A stretch of DNA of 64,000 nucleotides from Pseudomonas mandelii (GTDB lineage: Bacteria > Pseudomonadota > Gammaproteobacteria > Pseudomonadales > Pseudomonadaceae): positions 2,826,001 to 2,890,000 of the forward strand of contig NZ_LT629796.1 of assembly GCF_900106065.1 (NCBI RefSeq), in the 5' to 3' direction. Below the pieces are notes generated by a model. The model was not told the DNA's origin, did not search any database, and saw only the letters and a list, made by a program, of their open reading frames with translations. Position 1 is the stretch's first letter, and each line of letters starts with the position of its first letter. The translations under genes and the position numbers were made by a program. Positions 10,043-19,487 of this stretch are shown one piece after another.

Positions 10043-12049
10043 ATGAGTTCTGCCTCTCTAATAAAGACCCCGCCCGAGAAGGTGACGGTCAACGGTTGGG
10101 TGTTCTACACCTCTACCGCGCTGATTCTGTTGTTGACCGCCATTCTGATCATCGCCCCGCAAGAGGCCGGCAGATTGCTCGGCATCGCCCAGGCCTGGTT
10201 GTCCCGCAGCTTCGGCTGGTACTACATGGTGGTGATCGCCGCCTACCTGGTATTTGTCGTCGGCCTGGCGTTTTCGTCCTACGGCAAGCTCAAGCTGGGC
10301 AGCAAGGACGACACCCCGGACTTCAGCTACGGCGCGTGGGCGGGGATGCTGTTCTCGTCGGGTATCGGCATTTCGCTGCTGTACTTCGGTGCTTCCGAGC
10401 CGCTGGACCATTACTTCAACCCGCCGGAAGGCGTGGCTGCCAGCAACATGGCCGCCCGTCAGGCTGTGCAGCTGACATTCCTGCATTGGGGCCTGCATGG
10501 CTGGGCGATCTACGCCTTGGTCGGCCTGGCCGTGGCGTACTTTGCCTACCGTCATAACCAGCCGCTGGCGTTGCGTTCGGCGTTGTATCCGTTGGTGGGC
10601 GAGCGTTGGGTCAAAGGCGCGGCCGGCCATGCGGTGGATGGTTTCGGCATGTTCGTGACCCTGCTGGGGCTGGTGACGAACCTGGGGATTGGTTCGCTGC
10701 AAGTGTCGTCGGGCCTTGAAAACCTGTTCGGCATGGAACACAGCAACACCAACCTGCTGATCGTGATCATCGTGATGAGCACCGTGGCGACCATCGCGGC
10801 TGTGTCGGGTGTGGAAAACGGCATTCGCCGTCTGTCGAACCTGAACATCGTACTGTTCAGCGGTCTGCTGATTTTCGTGCTGCTGTTCGGCCCGACCTTG
10901 CACCTGTTGAACGGCTTCGTGCAGAACGTCGGCGACTACCTGAACGGCGTGGTCCTGAAGACTTTCGACCTCTACGTCTACGAAGGCGACAGTGAGAAGT
11001 CCGACCGCTGGCTGGGCTTGTGGACCCTGTTCTACTGGGCCTGGTGGATTTCCTGGGCCCCATTCGTCGGCATGTTCATCGCGCGTATTTCCCGTGGTCG
11101 CACGGTGCGTGAACTGGTGGCCGGCGTGCTGCTGATCCCGCTGGGGTTCACCCTGGCGTGGCTGTCGATCTTCGGTAACTCGGCCCTGGACCTGGTGATG
11201 AACCATGGGGCGGTGGAGCTCGGAAAGACGGCGCTCGAACAGCCGTCGATGGCGATCTACCAATTGCTTGAGCATTACCCGGCATCGAAGATTGTGATCG
11301 GCGTGTCGATCTTCGTCGGTTTCGTGCTGTTCCTGACCCCGGCGGATTCCGGCGCGGTGATGATGGCCAACCTTTCCTGCAAGGGCGGTAACGTCGATGA
11401 AGATGCGCCGCACTGGTTGCGGATCTTCTGGTCGGCGGTGATCACCCTGGTGACCATCGGCCTGCTGTTCGCCGGTAACTTCGAAGCGATGCAAACCATG
11501 GTGGTGTTGGCCGGTCTGCCGTTCTCGGTGGTGTTGGTGTTCTTCATGTTTGGCCTGCACAAGGCGATGCGCCAGGACGTGCAGATCGAACAGGAGCAAG
11601 CGGAGCTCGCAGCACGCGGTCGCCGTGGTTTCAGCGAGCGTTTGACGCAGCTGGACCTGCAACCGAATCAGTCGATCGTTCAGCGTTTCATGGACAAGCA
11701 AGTCAGCCCGGCGCTGGAAGATGCGGCCGTGCAATTGCGTGCCCAGGGTCTGGACGTGCAAACGTTGCTGGGCAAGTCCAAGCGCTGCATGGGTGTGCGC
11801 ATCGAGATGGAAGAGGGCAACCCTTTTGTCTACGAAGTGAGCCTGGATGGCTATCTGGCGGCGGCGAGTGAAACGGTGTCGGCCGAAAGCGCTGACGAAC
11901 CGCGTGCGCGCTATTACCGCGCCGAGGTTTACCTGCACAACGGCAGCCAGGATTACGACTTGATGGGCTTCACTCAGGATCAGATCACCCGTGACGTGCT
12001 CGATCAGTTCGAAAGCCATCGGCAGCTCCTTGGCCGTGTCTATAGCTGA
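10043..12049 (+). CDS. betT: BCCT-family choline transporter BetT
   Basis: 668 residues from MSSASLIKTPPEKVTVNGWV. Secondary sodium- or proton-coupled high-affinity choline importer of the inner membrane. The BCCT core has about 12 hydrophobic segments in residues 15-505, with the aromatic substrate-site region FYWAWWISWAPFVGMFIARISRG in the second half. The last roughly 150 residues form a hydrophilic cytoplasmic tail typical of the osmosensing BetT subgroup. GGAG lies about ten bases before the chosen ATG; an upstream ATG at 10007 lacks one. Divergent from betIBA. Confidence 0.93.
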   Translation: MSSASLIKTPPEKVTVNGWVFYTSTALILLLTAILIIAPQEAGRLLGIAQAWLSRSFGWYYMVVIAAYLVFVVGLAFSSYGKLKLGSKDDTPDFSYGAWAGMLFSSGIGISLLYFGASEPLDHYFNPPEGVAASNMAARQAVQLTFLHWGLHGWAIYALVGLAVAYFAYRHNQPLALRSALYPLVGERWVKGAAGHAVDGFGMFVTLLGLVTNLGIGSLQVSSGLENLFGMEHSNTNLLIVIIVMSTVATIAAVSGVENGIRRLSNLNIVLFSGLLIFVLLFGPTLHLLNGFVQNVGDYLNGVVLKTFDLYVYEGDSEKSDRWLGLWTLFYWAWWISWAPFVGMFIARISRGRTVRELVAGVLLIPLGFTLAWLSIFGNSALDLVMNHGAVELGKTALEQPSMAIYQLLEHYPASKIVIGVSIFVGFVLFLTPADSGAVMMANLSCKGGNVDEDAPHWLRIFWSAVITLVTIGLLFAGNFEAMQTMVVLAGLPFSVVLVFFMFGLHKAMRQDVQIEQEQAELAARGRRGFSERLTQLDLQPNQSIVQRFMDKQVSPALEDAAVQLRAQGLDVQTLLGKSKRCMGVRIEMEEGNPFVYEVSLDGYLAAASETVSAESADEPRARYYRAEVYLHNGSQDYDLMGFTQDQITRDVLDQFESHRQLLGRVYS

Positions 12050-12092
12050 AACTTGAGGTCATGCGGTGCAAGTTGCTGCACCGCAGATCCAT

Positions 12093-12226
12093 TGTGGCGA
12101 GGGAGCTTGCTCCCGCTCGACTGCGTAGCAGTCGCATTTAACGATAACGCGGTCTTTCTGAATGACCGTGGTGTCTGGTTTTGGGGTTGCTGCGCAACCC
12201 AGCGGGAGCAAGCTCCCTCGCCACAG
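12093..12226. repeat. REP doublet (type TGTGGCGAGGGAGCTTGCTCCC)
   Basis: TGTGGCGAGGGAGCTTGC with TCCCGC at the left and GCGGGAGCAAGCTCCC with TCGCCACA at the right, with inner arms GACTGCGTAGCAGTC and GGTTGCTGCGCAACC. It lies downstream of betT. Same class as 17197-17330, 47097-47231 and 62953-63090. Confidence 0.85.
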
Positions 12227-12260
12227 TTATCAGCATTCCAAGCCAAATATCTGCACTAAC

Positions 12261-12291
12261 AAAAACGCCGCGATCCTCTCGCGGCGTTTTT
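12261..12291. terminator. Bidirectional intrinsic terminator between betT and cbcV
   Basis: Perfect 13-bp stem: AAAAACGCCGCGA (12261-12273) and TCGCGGCGTTTTT (12279-12291) around a five-base loop. A-run and T-run on opposite sides let it serve the convergent betT (+) and cbcXWV (-) transcripts. Confidence 0.9.
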
Positions 12292-12303
12292 GTGTCTGTT
12301 GCC

Positions 12304-13482
12304 TTAACCCAGGTTCTTGCCGAGCAGTGCGTGATACAGCTCGCTGTCGCCCAGAATCCCGACCACTTTGTTGTTGTCGTGCAGCACCAGTTTGTTGCCG
12401 GTCTGATAACGAATCTGCAGCGCATCGCGCATGCCGATGTTCGAGTCCACCAGCGTTGGCCGTCGACCCAGGCCTTCAACCGCTTGCCCTGGAATCCAGT
12501 TCTGCAGATCCAGGCTCGCGCCGTTCTGGCGGGCGCCTTTGATGGTGTTGCCTTCGGCCAGGTCCAGCCATGAATCGCCGCCCGGATCGAGGCACACCGA
12601 ACCGTTGATGCGTTTGCAGTTGTCCAGGGTGCGCATCAGGCTGCGACCGCACAGCACGTTCAGCGGGTTGGTGTGCGCGACGAAGGTCCGCACGTAGTCG
12701 TCCGCCGGGTTGAGCACGATCTCTTCCGGCACGCTGTACTGGATGATTCGGCCGTCTTTCATGATTGCGATACGGCTGCCGAGCTTCAGGGCTTCATCGA
12801 GGTCGTGGCTCACGAACACAATGGTTTTGCTCAGCTTGCTTTGCAGTTCCAGCAATTCGTCCTGCAGACCTTGGCGGATCAGCGGGTCGAGCGCCGAGAA
12901 CGGTTCGTCCATCAGCAGAATGTCCGCATCCATCGCCAGCGCACGGGCCAGGCCCACGCGTTGCTGCATACCGCCGGAGAGTTCGTCAGGCTTCTTGTTG
13001 CGCCACTGGGTCAGGCCCACCAGCTCAAGCTTGTCGTCCACCAGTTTGCGGCGTTCTTTCTCCGGGCGACCCTGCATTTCCAGACCGAAACTGATGTTCT
13101 CGCGCACCGTCAGCCACGGCATCAGGGCGAATTTCTGGAACACCATCGCGATGCGCTTGGTGCGCATCATTTTCAGTTCTGCCGGGGTACAGGAAGCGAT
13201 ATCGATCTGCTTGCCTTCGTGCTCGACGAACAACTTGCCACGGCTCACGGTGTTGAGGCCGTTGATGCAACGCAGCAGGCTGGATTTGCCGGAGCCCGAC
13301 AGGCCCATCAGCACGCAGATTTCGCCTTTTTCCACGTCCAGGCTGGCTTTTTCAACGCCGACGATCTGCCCGGTTTTTTTCAGGATCTGGTCGCGGGTCA
13401 TGCCTTGGTCGAGGAGCTTGAGCGCCTCGCGTGGATCTTTGGAGAAGATTACGTCGACGTCTTCGAAGCGAATAATGCTCAT
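12304..13482 (-). CDS. cbcV: Choline/betaine/carnitine ABC transporter ATPase CbcV
   Basis: 392-residue ProV-type ATPase of the osmoprotectant importer family. It has Walker A GLSGSGKSS (about residue 59), signature LSGGMQQRVGLARAL, Walker B ILLMDEPFSALD, the H-loop VSHDLDEA, and a C-terminal CBS-like region (about 280-390). In P. aeruginosa the CbcVW core imports choline, betaine and carnitine using separate binding proteins. The start overlaps the cbcW stop by four bases. Last gene of cbcX-cbcW-cbcV. Confidence 0.92.
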   Translation of the reverse strand: MSIIRFEDVDVIFSKDPREALKLLDQGMTRDQILKKTGQIVGVEKASLDVEKGEICVLMGLSGSGKSSLLRCINGLNTVSRGKLFVEHEGKQIDIASCTPAELKMMRTKRIAMVFQKFALMPWLTVRENISFGLEMQGRPEKERRKLVDDKLELVGLTQWRNKKPDELSGGMQQRVGLARALAMDADILLMDEPFSALDPLIRQGLQDELLELQSKLSKTIVFVSHDLDEALKLGSRIAIMKDGRIIQYSVPEEIVLNPADDYVRTFVAHTNPLNVLCGRSLMRTLDNCKRINGSVCLDPGGDSWLDLAEGNTIKGARQNGASLDLQNWIPGQAVEGLGRRPTLVDSNIGMRDALQIRYQTGNKLVLHDNNKVVGILGDSELYHALLGKNLG

Positions 13483-14324
13483 GCGTCACCCCCTGCTTTA
13501 GCGTCGGGTTGTTTGCAGATACGGTCGAGCATGATCGCCAGCAGTACGATCGCCAGGCCGGCTTCGAAGCCCAGGGCGATATCAGCAGTGTTCAGTGCGT
13601 TGACCACAGGTTTGCCCAAGCCGTCGGCGCCCACCAGAGCCGCAATCACCACCATCGACAATGACAGCATGATGCACTGGGTGATACCGGCCGCGATGCT
13701 TGGCATGGCGTAAGGCAGTTCGATGCGTGCGAGTAACTGGCGGCGCGAGCAGCCGAAGGCTTTGCCGGCGTCCATCAGTTCTGCGGGAACATCACGGATG
13801 CCCAGGTAGGTCAGGCGGATAGGCGCGGCAATCGCGAACACTACCGTGGAGATCAGACCCGGGACCACGCCCAGCCCGAAGAGGGTCAGGGTAGGAATGA
13901 GGTACACAAACGTCGGTACGGTCTGCATCAGATCGAGCACCGGCCGCATCAGTGTGTAGAACATCGGTTTGTGCGCGGCGACGATACCCAACGGTACGCC
14001 GATGACCACGCAGACCAGGGTCGCGAAGAGCACCTGGGCGAGGGTTTCCATGGTTTCCTGCCAGTACCCCAGGTTGAGGATCAGCAGAAAGGAGGCAATG
14101 ACGAAAACGGTCAGCCCCCACTTTCGTTGAATGAAATGAGCCAGTAGTGCGATGAGGCCGATCAATGCCAGCGGGTTGAACCAGGTCAGCGCGAAAGTCA
14201 CGCCGTGGATCATCGTTTCCAGTGACACGGCGATGGCGTCGAAGGTGTTGGCGCCGTGTTGCGTCAACCATTCAACGAAGCCCGCGATGTACTGGCCTAG
14301 AGGTATTTTCTGATCAATCAGCAT
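13479..14324 (-). CDS. cbcW: Choline/betaine/carnitine ABC transporter permease CbcW
   Basis: 281 residues from MLIDQKIPLGQYIAGF. Inner-membrane permease of the ProW type with several hydrophobic segments and the cytoplasmic coupling motif around AGKAFGCSRRQLLARIELPYAMPSI (about residues 195-219). It partners CbcV and the binding proteins CbcX and CaiX. An ATG six codons upstream (14342) is possible; neither start has a strong Shine-Dalgarno, so the first residues are uncertain. Confidence 0.9.
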   Translation of the reverse strand: MLIDQKIPLGQYIAGFVEWLTQHGANTFDAIAVSLETMIHGVTFALTWFNPLALIGLIALLAHFIQRKWGLTVFVIASFLLILNLGYWQETMETLAQVLFATLVCVVIGVPLGIVAAHKPMFYTLMRPVLDLMQTVPTFVYLIPTLTLFGLGVVPGLISTVVFAIAAPIRLTYLGIRDVPAELMDAGKAFGCSRRQLLARIELPYAMPSIAAGITQCIMLSLSMVVIAALVGADGLGKPVVNALNTADIALGFEAGLAIVLLAIMLDRICKQPDAKAGGDA

Positions 14325-14401
14325 GGTAGTGAACGTCCGCATGCAAGGAAATAAACAGCCCGGGCGAGCGAACCCGCCCGGCGTAAGCGATGCTTCCTAA
14401 A

Positions 14402-15352
14402 TCAAGGCTGCGCGAGCTTGGCTTTCACGGCTTCCAGGCCAGGTTTACCGTCAATGGTGGTTACGCCAGCGAGCCAGGTATCGAGCACCTGTGGATTCTT
14501 TTTCAGCCAGGCCTTGGCGGCCGCGTCAGGCTTCATTTTGTCGTCCAGGACGTTGCCCATCAGCGTGCTTTCCATGTCGAGGGTGAACACCAGGTTTTTC
14601 AGCAACTGACCGACGTTGCTGCATTCCTGCGCGTAGCCCTTGCGGGTGTTGGTGAAGATGGTCGCCTGACCGAAGTTCGGGCCGAAGAAGTCGTCGCCGC
14701 CGGTCAGGTACTTCATCTTGAAACGTGTGTTCATCGGGTGTGGTTCCCAGCCCAGGAACACCACGGCGGTGTTGCGGCGCTGGGCGCGATCGACTTGCGA
14801 GAGCATGCCTGCCTCGCTGGACTCGACCACCTTGAAGCCGGCGTCTTTCAGGCCGAAGGCGTTCTTGTCGATCATGCTCTGAATCAGGCGGTTGCCGTCG
14901 TTGCCCGGTTCGATGCCGTAGATCTTGCCGTCGAGTTCTTTCTTGAACTTGGCGATGTCGGCAAAATCTTTCAGACCCTTGTTATACAACTCTTCGGGCA
15001 CGGCGAGGGTGTATTTTGCGTTCTCGAGGTTGGCGCGCAGGGTCTCCACGGTACCGGCATCACGGTAAGCCTTGATGTCGTTTTCCATGGTCGGCATCCA
15101 GTTGCCCAGGAACACGTCCATGTTCTTGCCGTCGGCCAGGGACTTGTAGGTCACCGGAACGGAAATCATCGTGGTTTTGGTCTTGTAGCCCAGGGCATCG
15201 AGAACGACGCTGGTGGTGGCGGTGGTGACGGTAATGTCAGTCCAGCCGACATCGGAGAAGTTTACGGTGCTGCACTGAGCGGGTTCTGCAGCTTGAGCCA
15301 GTAACGGCAGACTCAGCATGGCGGCCAACAACAACGACGGGGAACCTTTCAT
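14402..15352 (-). CDS. cbcX: Choline-binding periplasmic protein CbcX (ChoX-like)
   Basis: 316 residues from MKGSPSLLLAAMLSLP with a signal peptide ending at AQA (about residue 21) and AAGGAG before the ATG. The mature part is an OpuAC-type quaternary-amine binding protein (GWTDITVTTATT, FLGNWMPTM, YGIEPGNDGN, VFLGWEPHPMN). A reading from 15478 adds 42 residues and hides the signal peptide, so it was rejected. First gene of the cbcXWV operon. Confidence 0.93.
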   Translation of the reverse strand: MKGSPSLLLAAMLSLPLLAQAAEPAQCSTVNFSDVGWTDITVTTATTSVVLDALGYKTKTTMISVPVTYKSLADGKNMDVFLGNWMPTMENDIKAYRDAGTVETLRANLENAKYTLAVPEELYNKGLKDFADIAKFKKELDGKIYGIEPGNDGNRLIQSMIDKNAFGLKDAGFKVVESSEAGMLSQVDRAQRRNTAVVFLGWEPHPMNTRFKMKYLTGGDDFFGPNFGQATIFTNTRKGYAQECSNVGQLLKNLVFTLDMESTLMGNVLDDKMKPDAAAKAWLKKNPQVLDTWLAGVTTIDGKPGLEAVKAKLAQP

Positions 15353-15788
15353 GGATGGACTCCTTGGTGTTTTTTTTGGCAGTGTTCCGACTGGACCACC
15401 GCACTTATAGGTTGCGGTTGGATGGCGTTTTGGAGACAGCTCTACCACGGCGCCTTGCAATCGAGTCGATACGATCATGTACCAGTGAAAATCTGACGCC
15501 TACAGGGTGCGTCGTAACCAGTACAGGGATGGTCGCATCCAGTGTCGGTGACGTCGTTTACAGCTTTTTTCAGCCCCCTTTGCCTCCCTGATCCGCAAAA
15601 AAACGGCGAAAACGAAGCGTAAAACGCCTGCGGCGTTAGTGAGCATGAGTGCGTCGGTGTGAGACGTCGAACGACACGGAAAAAGCCTGATGATGCGGCC
15701 AATCTCGGCGGATTGCAGCTTGAGCGTAGCAGCTCCGTCACTGGGCGCTTTTGCGTCTGGAGTTGGCACATCCAGGAGTTCGGCAGTA
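15353..15788. other. cbcX-sdaB divergent control region
   Basis: 436 bases without a gene, carrying both divergent promoters. TGTCGTT on the minus strand at 15670-15676 matches a motif also seen upstream of the dgc operon. No REP element or terminator is visible here. Confidence 0.6.
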
Positions 15789-17165
15789 ATGGCTATCAGT
15801 GTTTTCGACCTGTTCAAAATCGGCATCGGCCCTTCCAGTTCGCACACCGTGGGACCTATGCGGGCCGCCGCGCTGTTCGTGCAAGGTTTGCGTGAGCAGG
15901 GTCTTTTGGAACAAGTGCGGCGCGTTGAAGTTCAGCTTTATGGTTCGTTATCGGCCACCGGAATCGGTCACGGCAGCGACAACGCTGTGATCATGGGCCT
16001 GATGGGCGAGTGGCCGGACGCGATTGATCCGTCGCAAATCGGCATCCGTATCGAAACCTTGCGCGAGACCCACACCCTGCTGCTCGACGGTCGCTTGTCG
16101 GTGCCGTTTATCTGGGCCCGCGACATGCGCCTGATCGACGAAAACCTGCCGTTCCACCCTAACGCCATGACCCTGATCGTCGAAGGCGAACACGGTGAGT
16201 TGCATCGCGACACCTACTATTCCATCGGCGGTGGTTTTGTCGTGGATGAAGCGCAGGCTTCCAGCGGCGTGGTCGATCTGGATCGCACCGTGTTGCCCTA
16301 CGATTTCTCCAGCGCTGTCGAACTGCTCAGCCTGTGCCAGAAGCACAACCTGCGCGTCGCCGAATTGATGATGGCTAACGAGAAGGTCTGGCGCAGCGAG
16401 GAAGAGATTCGCAGCGGTCTGATGAAGCTCTGGCGCGCCATGCAGGATTGCGTCGATCAGGGCCTCAAGCACGAAGGCATCTTGCCTGGCGGCCTGAATG
16501 TGCGCCGTCGTGCGGCCAAGTTGCATCGCAGCCTGCAAGAGCTGGGCAAACCCAACGTCATCGGCTCGACCTTGAGCGCCATGGAATGGGTCAACCTGTT
16601 CGCCCTGGCGGTCAACGAAGAGAACGCTGCCGGTGGGCGCATGGTGACGGCACCGACTAACGGTGCGGCGGGAATCATTCCGGCGGTGTTGCACTACTTT
16701 ATGAAGTTCAGCGAGGCGGTGACGGACGCCAACGTGGTCGACTATTTCCTCAGTGCTGCGGCGGTGGGAATTCTGTGCAAGAAGAACGCTTCGATATCCG
16801 GGGCCGAGGTCGGTTGTCAGGGCGAAGTCGGTTCAGCCTGCGCGATGGCTGCGGCCGGGTTGGCAGAGATCCTTGGCGCGACCCCGGAGCAGTTGTGCAA
16901 CGCGGCGGAAATCGGCCTGGAACACAACCTCGGCCTGACCTGCGACCCGGTGGGCGGGCTGGTTCAAGTGCCGTGCATCGAGCGCAATGCGATTGCCGCG
17001 GTGAAAGCCATCAACGCGGCGCAGATGGCGCTGCGCGGGGATGGTCAGCACTTTATCTCGCTGGATCGGGTGATCCGCACCATGCGTGATACCGGCGCCG
17101 ATATGCATGACAAATACAAAGAGACTTCGCGTGGAGGGTTGGCGGTGAGCGCGGTTGAGTGCTGA
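15789..17165 (+). CDS. sdaB: L-serine dehydratase (single-chain, iron-sulfur type)
   Basis: 458 residues from [19 protein letters not shown], with AGGAG seven bases before the ATG. Converts L-serine to pyruvate and ammonia using a [4Fe-4S] cluster. The N-terminal beta domain carries [16 protein letters not shown] and the alpha domain carries the cysteines in [28 protein letters not shown] and QVPCIERN. Placed between cbcX and gbdR, it closes the choline-glycine-serine-pyruvate route. Confidence 0.94.
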   Translation: MAISVFDLFKIGIGPSSSHTVGPMRAAALFVQGLREQGLLEQVRRVEVQLYGSLSATGIGHGSDNAVIMGLMGEWPDAIDPSQIGIRIETLRETHTLLLDGRLSVPFIWARDMRLIDENLPFHPNAMTLIVEGEHGELHRDTYYSIGGGFVVDEAQASSGVVDLDRTVLPYDFSSAVELLSLCQKHNLRVAELMMANEKVWRSEEEIRSGLMKLWRAMQDCVDQGLKHEGILPGGLNVRRRAAKLHRSLQELGKPNVIGSTLSAMEWVNLFALAVNEENAAGGRMVTAPTNGAAGIIPAVLHYFMKFSEAVTDANVVDYFLSAAAVGILCKKNASISGAEVGCQGEVGSACAMAAAGLAEILGATPEQLCNAAEIGLEHNLGLTCDPVGGLVQVPCIERNAIAAVKAINAAQMALRGDGQHFISLDRVIRTMRDTGADMHDKYKETSRGGLAVSAVEC

Positions 17166-17196
17166 TAACGCTTAACTCTCTGGTGAAATGAGTATC

Positions 17197-17330
17197 TGTG
17201 GCGAGGGAGCGTGCTCCCGCTCGGCTGCGCAGCAGCCGAATAGCCCGCGACCGGGTATATCTGAAAGTTCGCGTTTGCAGTTTTCAGGGCCGCTTCGCGC
17301 CCCAGCGGGAGCAAGCGCCCTCGCCACAGA
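17197..17330. repeat. REP doublet (type TGTGGCGAGGGAGCTTGCTCCC)
   Basis: TGTGGCGAGGGAGCGTGC and the inverted GCAAGCGCCCTCGCCACA, with inner arms GGCTGCGCAGCAGCC and GGCCGCTTCGCGCC. Immediately downstream of sdaB, where it may stabilise the mRNA 3' end. Confidence 0.85.
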
Positions 17331-17387
17331 AAAGTCATCTGCGAGAGAAGACCAGTCAAAACTGCGCGCTAAGTGACCACCGGAATT

Positions 17388-17410
17388 AAAACGCGCCACG
17401 TTTTGGCGCG
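17388..17410 (-). terminator. Possible minus-strand intrinsic terminator
   Basis: Stem CGCGCCA (17392-17398) and TGGCGCG (17404-17410). The run of four A on the left becomes TTTT on the minus strand. No minus-strand gene is recognised upstream of it, so it may be chance or end a short unannotated RNA. Confidence 0.35.
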
Positions 17411-17661
17411 TCGCTTACAGATAAGCGGCTTCACCCAGGACAGGGATCCAACCTGGCCATTACCGCCTGTCACCTGTGCTTGTGGTGACACTCTCCAATA
17501 AGTCGCCGTAGCCCTGTTCCCACAAGTGCTACCGATTTGCTCAAGCCCAACGGCAGAGCGCCTCCCGCCGATAATGGCACTTATAACCCCCACTCGCGGC
17601 AAGGCTTATTTAGACACACCGCGACGTCGTTTTCAGGAGTTATTGAATGACCATTCAACTT

Positions 17662-17678
17662 TAGGCATGGCAATTGCT
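17662..17678 (+). promoter_or_regulatory. Sigma-54-type promoter upstream of gbdR
   Basis: TAGGCATGGCAATTGCT matches the sigma-54 consensus TTGGCACG-N4-TTGCW at all but two positions. GG is at 17664-17665 and GC at 17676-17677, with the canonical ten-base gap. It lies 97 bases upstream of the gbdR ATG. It would place gbdR under a sigma-54 activator such as NtrC or CbrB (inference). Confidence 0.7.
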
Positions 17679-17774
17679 CTGTCATTACAAAGCCCGTCTC
17701 CCACGCGAGAACGATGGCAATAACAAGAGCCTCCGCCTGAGGCCATCACCCGCTTTGTGTGAGGAGATACCGCG

Positions 17775-18878
17775 ATGACGACGTTCAACTCCGGGGCTCA
17801 ACCCCAGAACCGTGCGCCTCAATCCATCGGCTTTCTGCTGCTGGACAATTTCACGCTTATTTCTCTGGCCTCCGCAGTAGAACCCCTGCGCATGGCCAAC
17901 CAATTGTCCGGCCGCGAGCTGTATCGCTGGACCACGCTCACCGTCGACGGTGGTCAGGTCTGGGCCAGTGACGGTCTGCAGATCACCCCCGACTGCTCCA
18001 TGCACAAAGCGCCCCCTCTGGACACCATCATTGTCTGCGGCGGCATCGGCATCCAGCGCACCGTTACCCGCGAGCACGTGTCGTGGCTGCAAAGCCAGGC
18101 GCGTCAGTCCCGCCGTCTCGGTGCGGTCTGCACCGGCAGCTGGGCCCTGGCGTGCGCCGGCCTGCTGGACGGTTTTGATTGCAGCGTGCACTGGGAATGC
18201 CTGGCCGCGATGCAGGAAGCGTTCCCCCGTGTAGCCATGAGCACACGCCTGTTCACCCTCGACCGTAACCGTTTCACCAGCTCCGGCGGCACCGCGCCGC
18301 TGGACATGATGCTGCACCTGATCAGCCGCGATCACGGTCGTGAACTGTCGGCCGCGATCTCGGAAATGTTCGTCTACGAACGCATCCGCAACGAGCAGGA
18401 TCACCAGCGCGTGCCGCTCAAGCACATGCTCGGCACCAACCAGCCGAAGTTGCAGGAAATCGTCGCGCTGATGGAAGCCAACCTGGAAGAGCCGATCGAC
18501 CTCGACGAACTGGCGGTGTATGTCGCTGTTTCCCGTCGTCAGCTGGAGCGCCTGTTCCAGAAATACCTGCACTGCTCGCCGTCGCGTTACTACCTCAAAC
18601 TGCGCCTGATCCGTGCCCGGCAGCTGCTCAAGCAAACGCCGATGTCGATCATCGAAGTGGCGTCGGTCTGCGGCTTCGTGTCCACGCCGCACTTCTCCAA
18701 GTGCTACCGCGAATACTTCGGCATTCCGCCGCGTGACGAACGCGTAGGTTCCAATACCACGCAACAGGTGGCGATGATGCCGTTGCCGCAAGCACTGGTG
18801 CTGTCACCGCTGTCCGGGCCGTTGTCGGCGCTGAGTCAGGCGCGTAATGAGTCGACGTTTGCCAGCGTAAGGCTCTAA
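17775..18878 (+). CDS. gbdR: AraC/GlxA-family regulator GbdR
   Basis: 367 residues, the same length as P. aeruginosa GbdR. An N-terminal DJ-1/PfpI-like domain (about residues 18-190, ending around FTSSGGTAPLDMM) is followed by two C-terminal AraC helix-turn-helix units (about 235-330). In the family GbdR senses glycine betaine and dimethylglycine and activates gbc, dgc, sox, cbc and sdaB genes, all present in this window. A sigma-54-like promoter precedes it. TGAGGAG lies nine bases before the ATG. Confidence 0.95.
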   Translation: MTTFNSGAQPQNRAPQSIGFLLLDNFTLISLASAVEPLRMANQLSGRELYRWTTLTVDGGQVWASDGLQITPDCSMHKAPPLDTIIVCGGIGIQRTVTREHVSWLQSQARQSRRLGAVCTGSWALACAGLLDGFDCSVHWECLAAMQEAFPRVAMSTRLFTLDRNRFTSSGGTAPLDMMLHLISRDHGRELSAAISEMFVYERIRNEQDHQRVPLKHMLGTNQPKLQEIVALMEANLEEPIDLDELAVYVAVSRRQLERLFQKYLHCSPSRYYLKLRLIRARQLLKQTPMSIIEVASVCGFVSTPHFSKCYREYFGIPPRDERVGSNTTQQVAMMPLPQALVLSPLSGPLSALSQARNESTFASVRL

Positions 18879-18884
18879 TGCTCT

Positions 18885-18994
18885 GATCGTTCCCATGTGC
18901 TGCGTGGGAATGCCTCAATGGACGCTCTGCGTCCGCTTCGGCAGGGACGCGGAGCGTCCCGGGCTGCATTCCCACGCGGAGCGTGGGAACGATC
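18885..18994. repeat. REP doublet (type GATCGTTCCCACGC)
   Basis: GATCGTTCCCATGTGCTGCG at the left and ACGCGGAGCGTGGGAACGAT at the right, with inner GGACGCTCTGCGTCC. Same class as 2556-2665. Between the convergent ends of gbdR and the 87-residue gene. Confidence 0.8.
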
Positions 18995-19009
18995 ATGGTG
19001 AGGCGCTAC

Positions 19010-19273
19010 TCAGGCGCTACGGCTTTGTTGATACTCCGCCAGCGCCGGCAGCAATTGCTTGTCGATCGCCTGGCGCACGGCCGGCAGGATGGTCGCACTG
19101 CTGGTGTACATCTGCTTGACCATAGTTCGCAGATCCGTTGCCCGTTCGTTGTTCAAACCCCGTACCGCGCACTCGCAGGCCTGCTCGGCGTTAGCGCCAG
19201 GGGGCACTGCAAATCCTAACGCCTTGAGCTGGCCCAACAGGTCTTCCTGGTCAATCAAATCGGCGTACATCAT
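19010..19273 (-). CDS. Conserved small protein next to gbdR, function unknown
   Basis: 87 residues from MMYADLIDQEDLLGQLKALG, with AAGGA seven bases before the first ATG; longer readings lack a ribosome site. It looks entirely helical, with one CEC pair (EQACECAVRG), no signal peptide and no membrane segment. I do not recognise a named domain. A small gene follows gbdR in P. aeruginosa too, by recollection. It could be a regulatory or accessory partner of the carnitine module. Confidence 0.7.
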   Translation of the reverse strand: MMYADLIDQEDLLGQLKALGFAVPPGANAEQACECAVRGLNNERATDLRTMVKQMYTSSATILPAVRQAIDKQLLPALAEYQQSRSA

Positions 19274-19487
19274 GACGCAATCCTTCTTCAGGGAACGGTG
19301 TCGTGATTCGATTCTCATCGGGGCCAGAGGTGGCGGCAAGGACGTTTTGTCGCAATGGCCGCGATACCTATGAACAGGTCGTTTTCGGCTAACTTGCGAA
19401 AGGGGAGAGTGGGCACACTGGATTCAGCTGGCAACACGAAGGTTTGGTCACCCTCGCGCGAAGGCTCCTCAACAGTACCCTCCTCAG

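Larger units (their letters stand above)
17166..17774. other. sdaB-gbdR intergenic region
   Basis: 609 bases without a convincing gene. From left to right: a REP doublet, a hairpin whose T-run is on the minus strand (17388-17410), about 200 bases with no recognised feature, a sigma-54-like promoter (17662-17678), and the gbdR leader. A very short ORF with a good ribosome site (ATG at 17647, five codons) precedes the promoter. Confidence 0.6.

Noticed and set aside
17526..17723. A 65-codon ORF, or its last 18 codons from ATG 17668, before gbdR
   Set aside because: It overlaps the sigma-54 promoter signature and has no family resemblance; probably chance in the leader.
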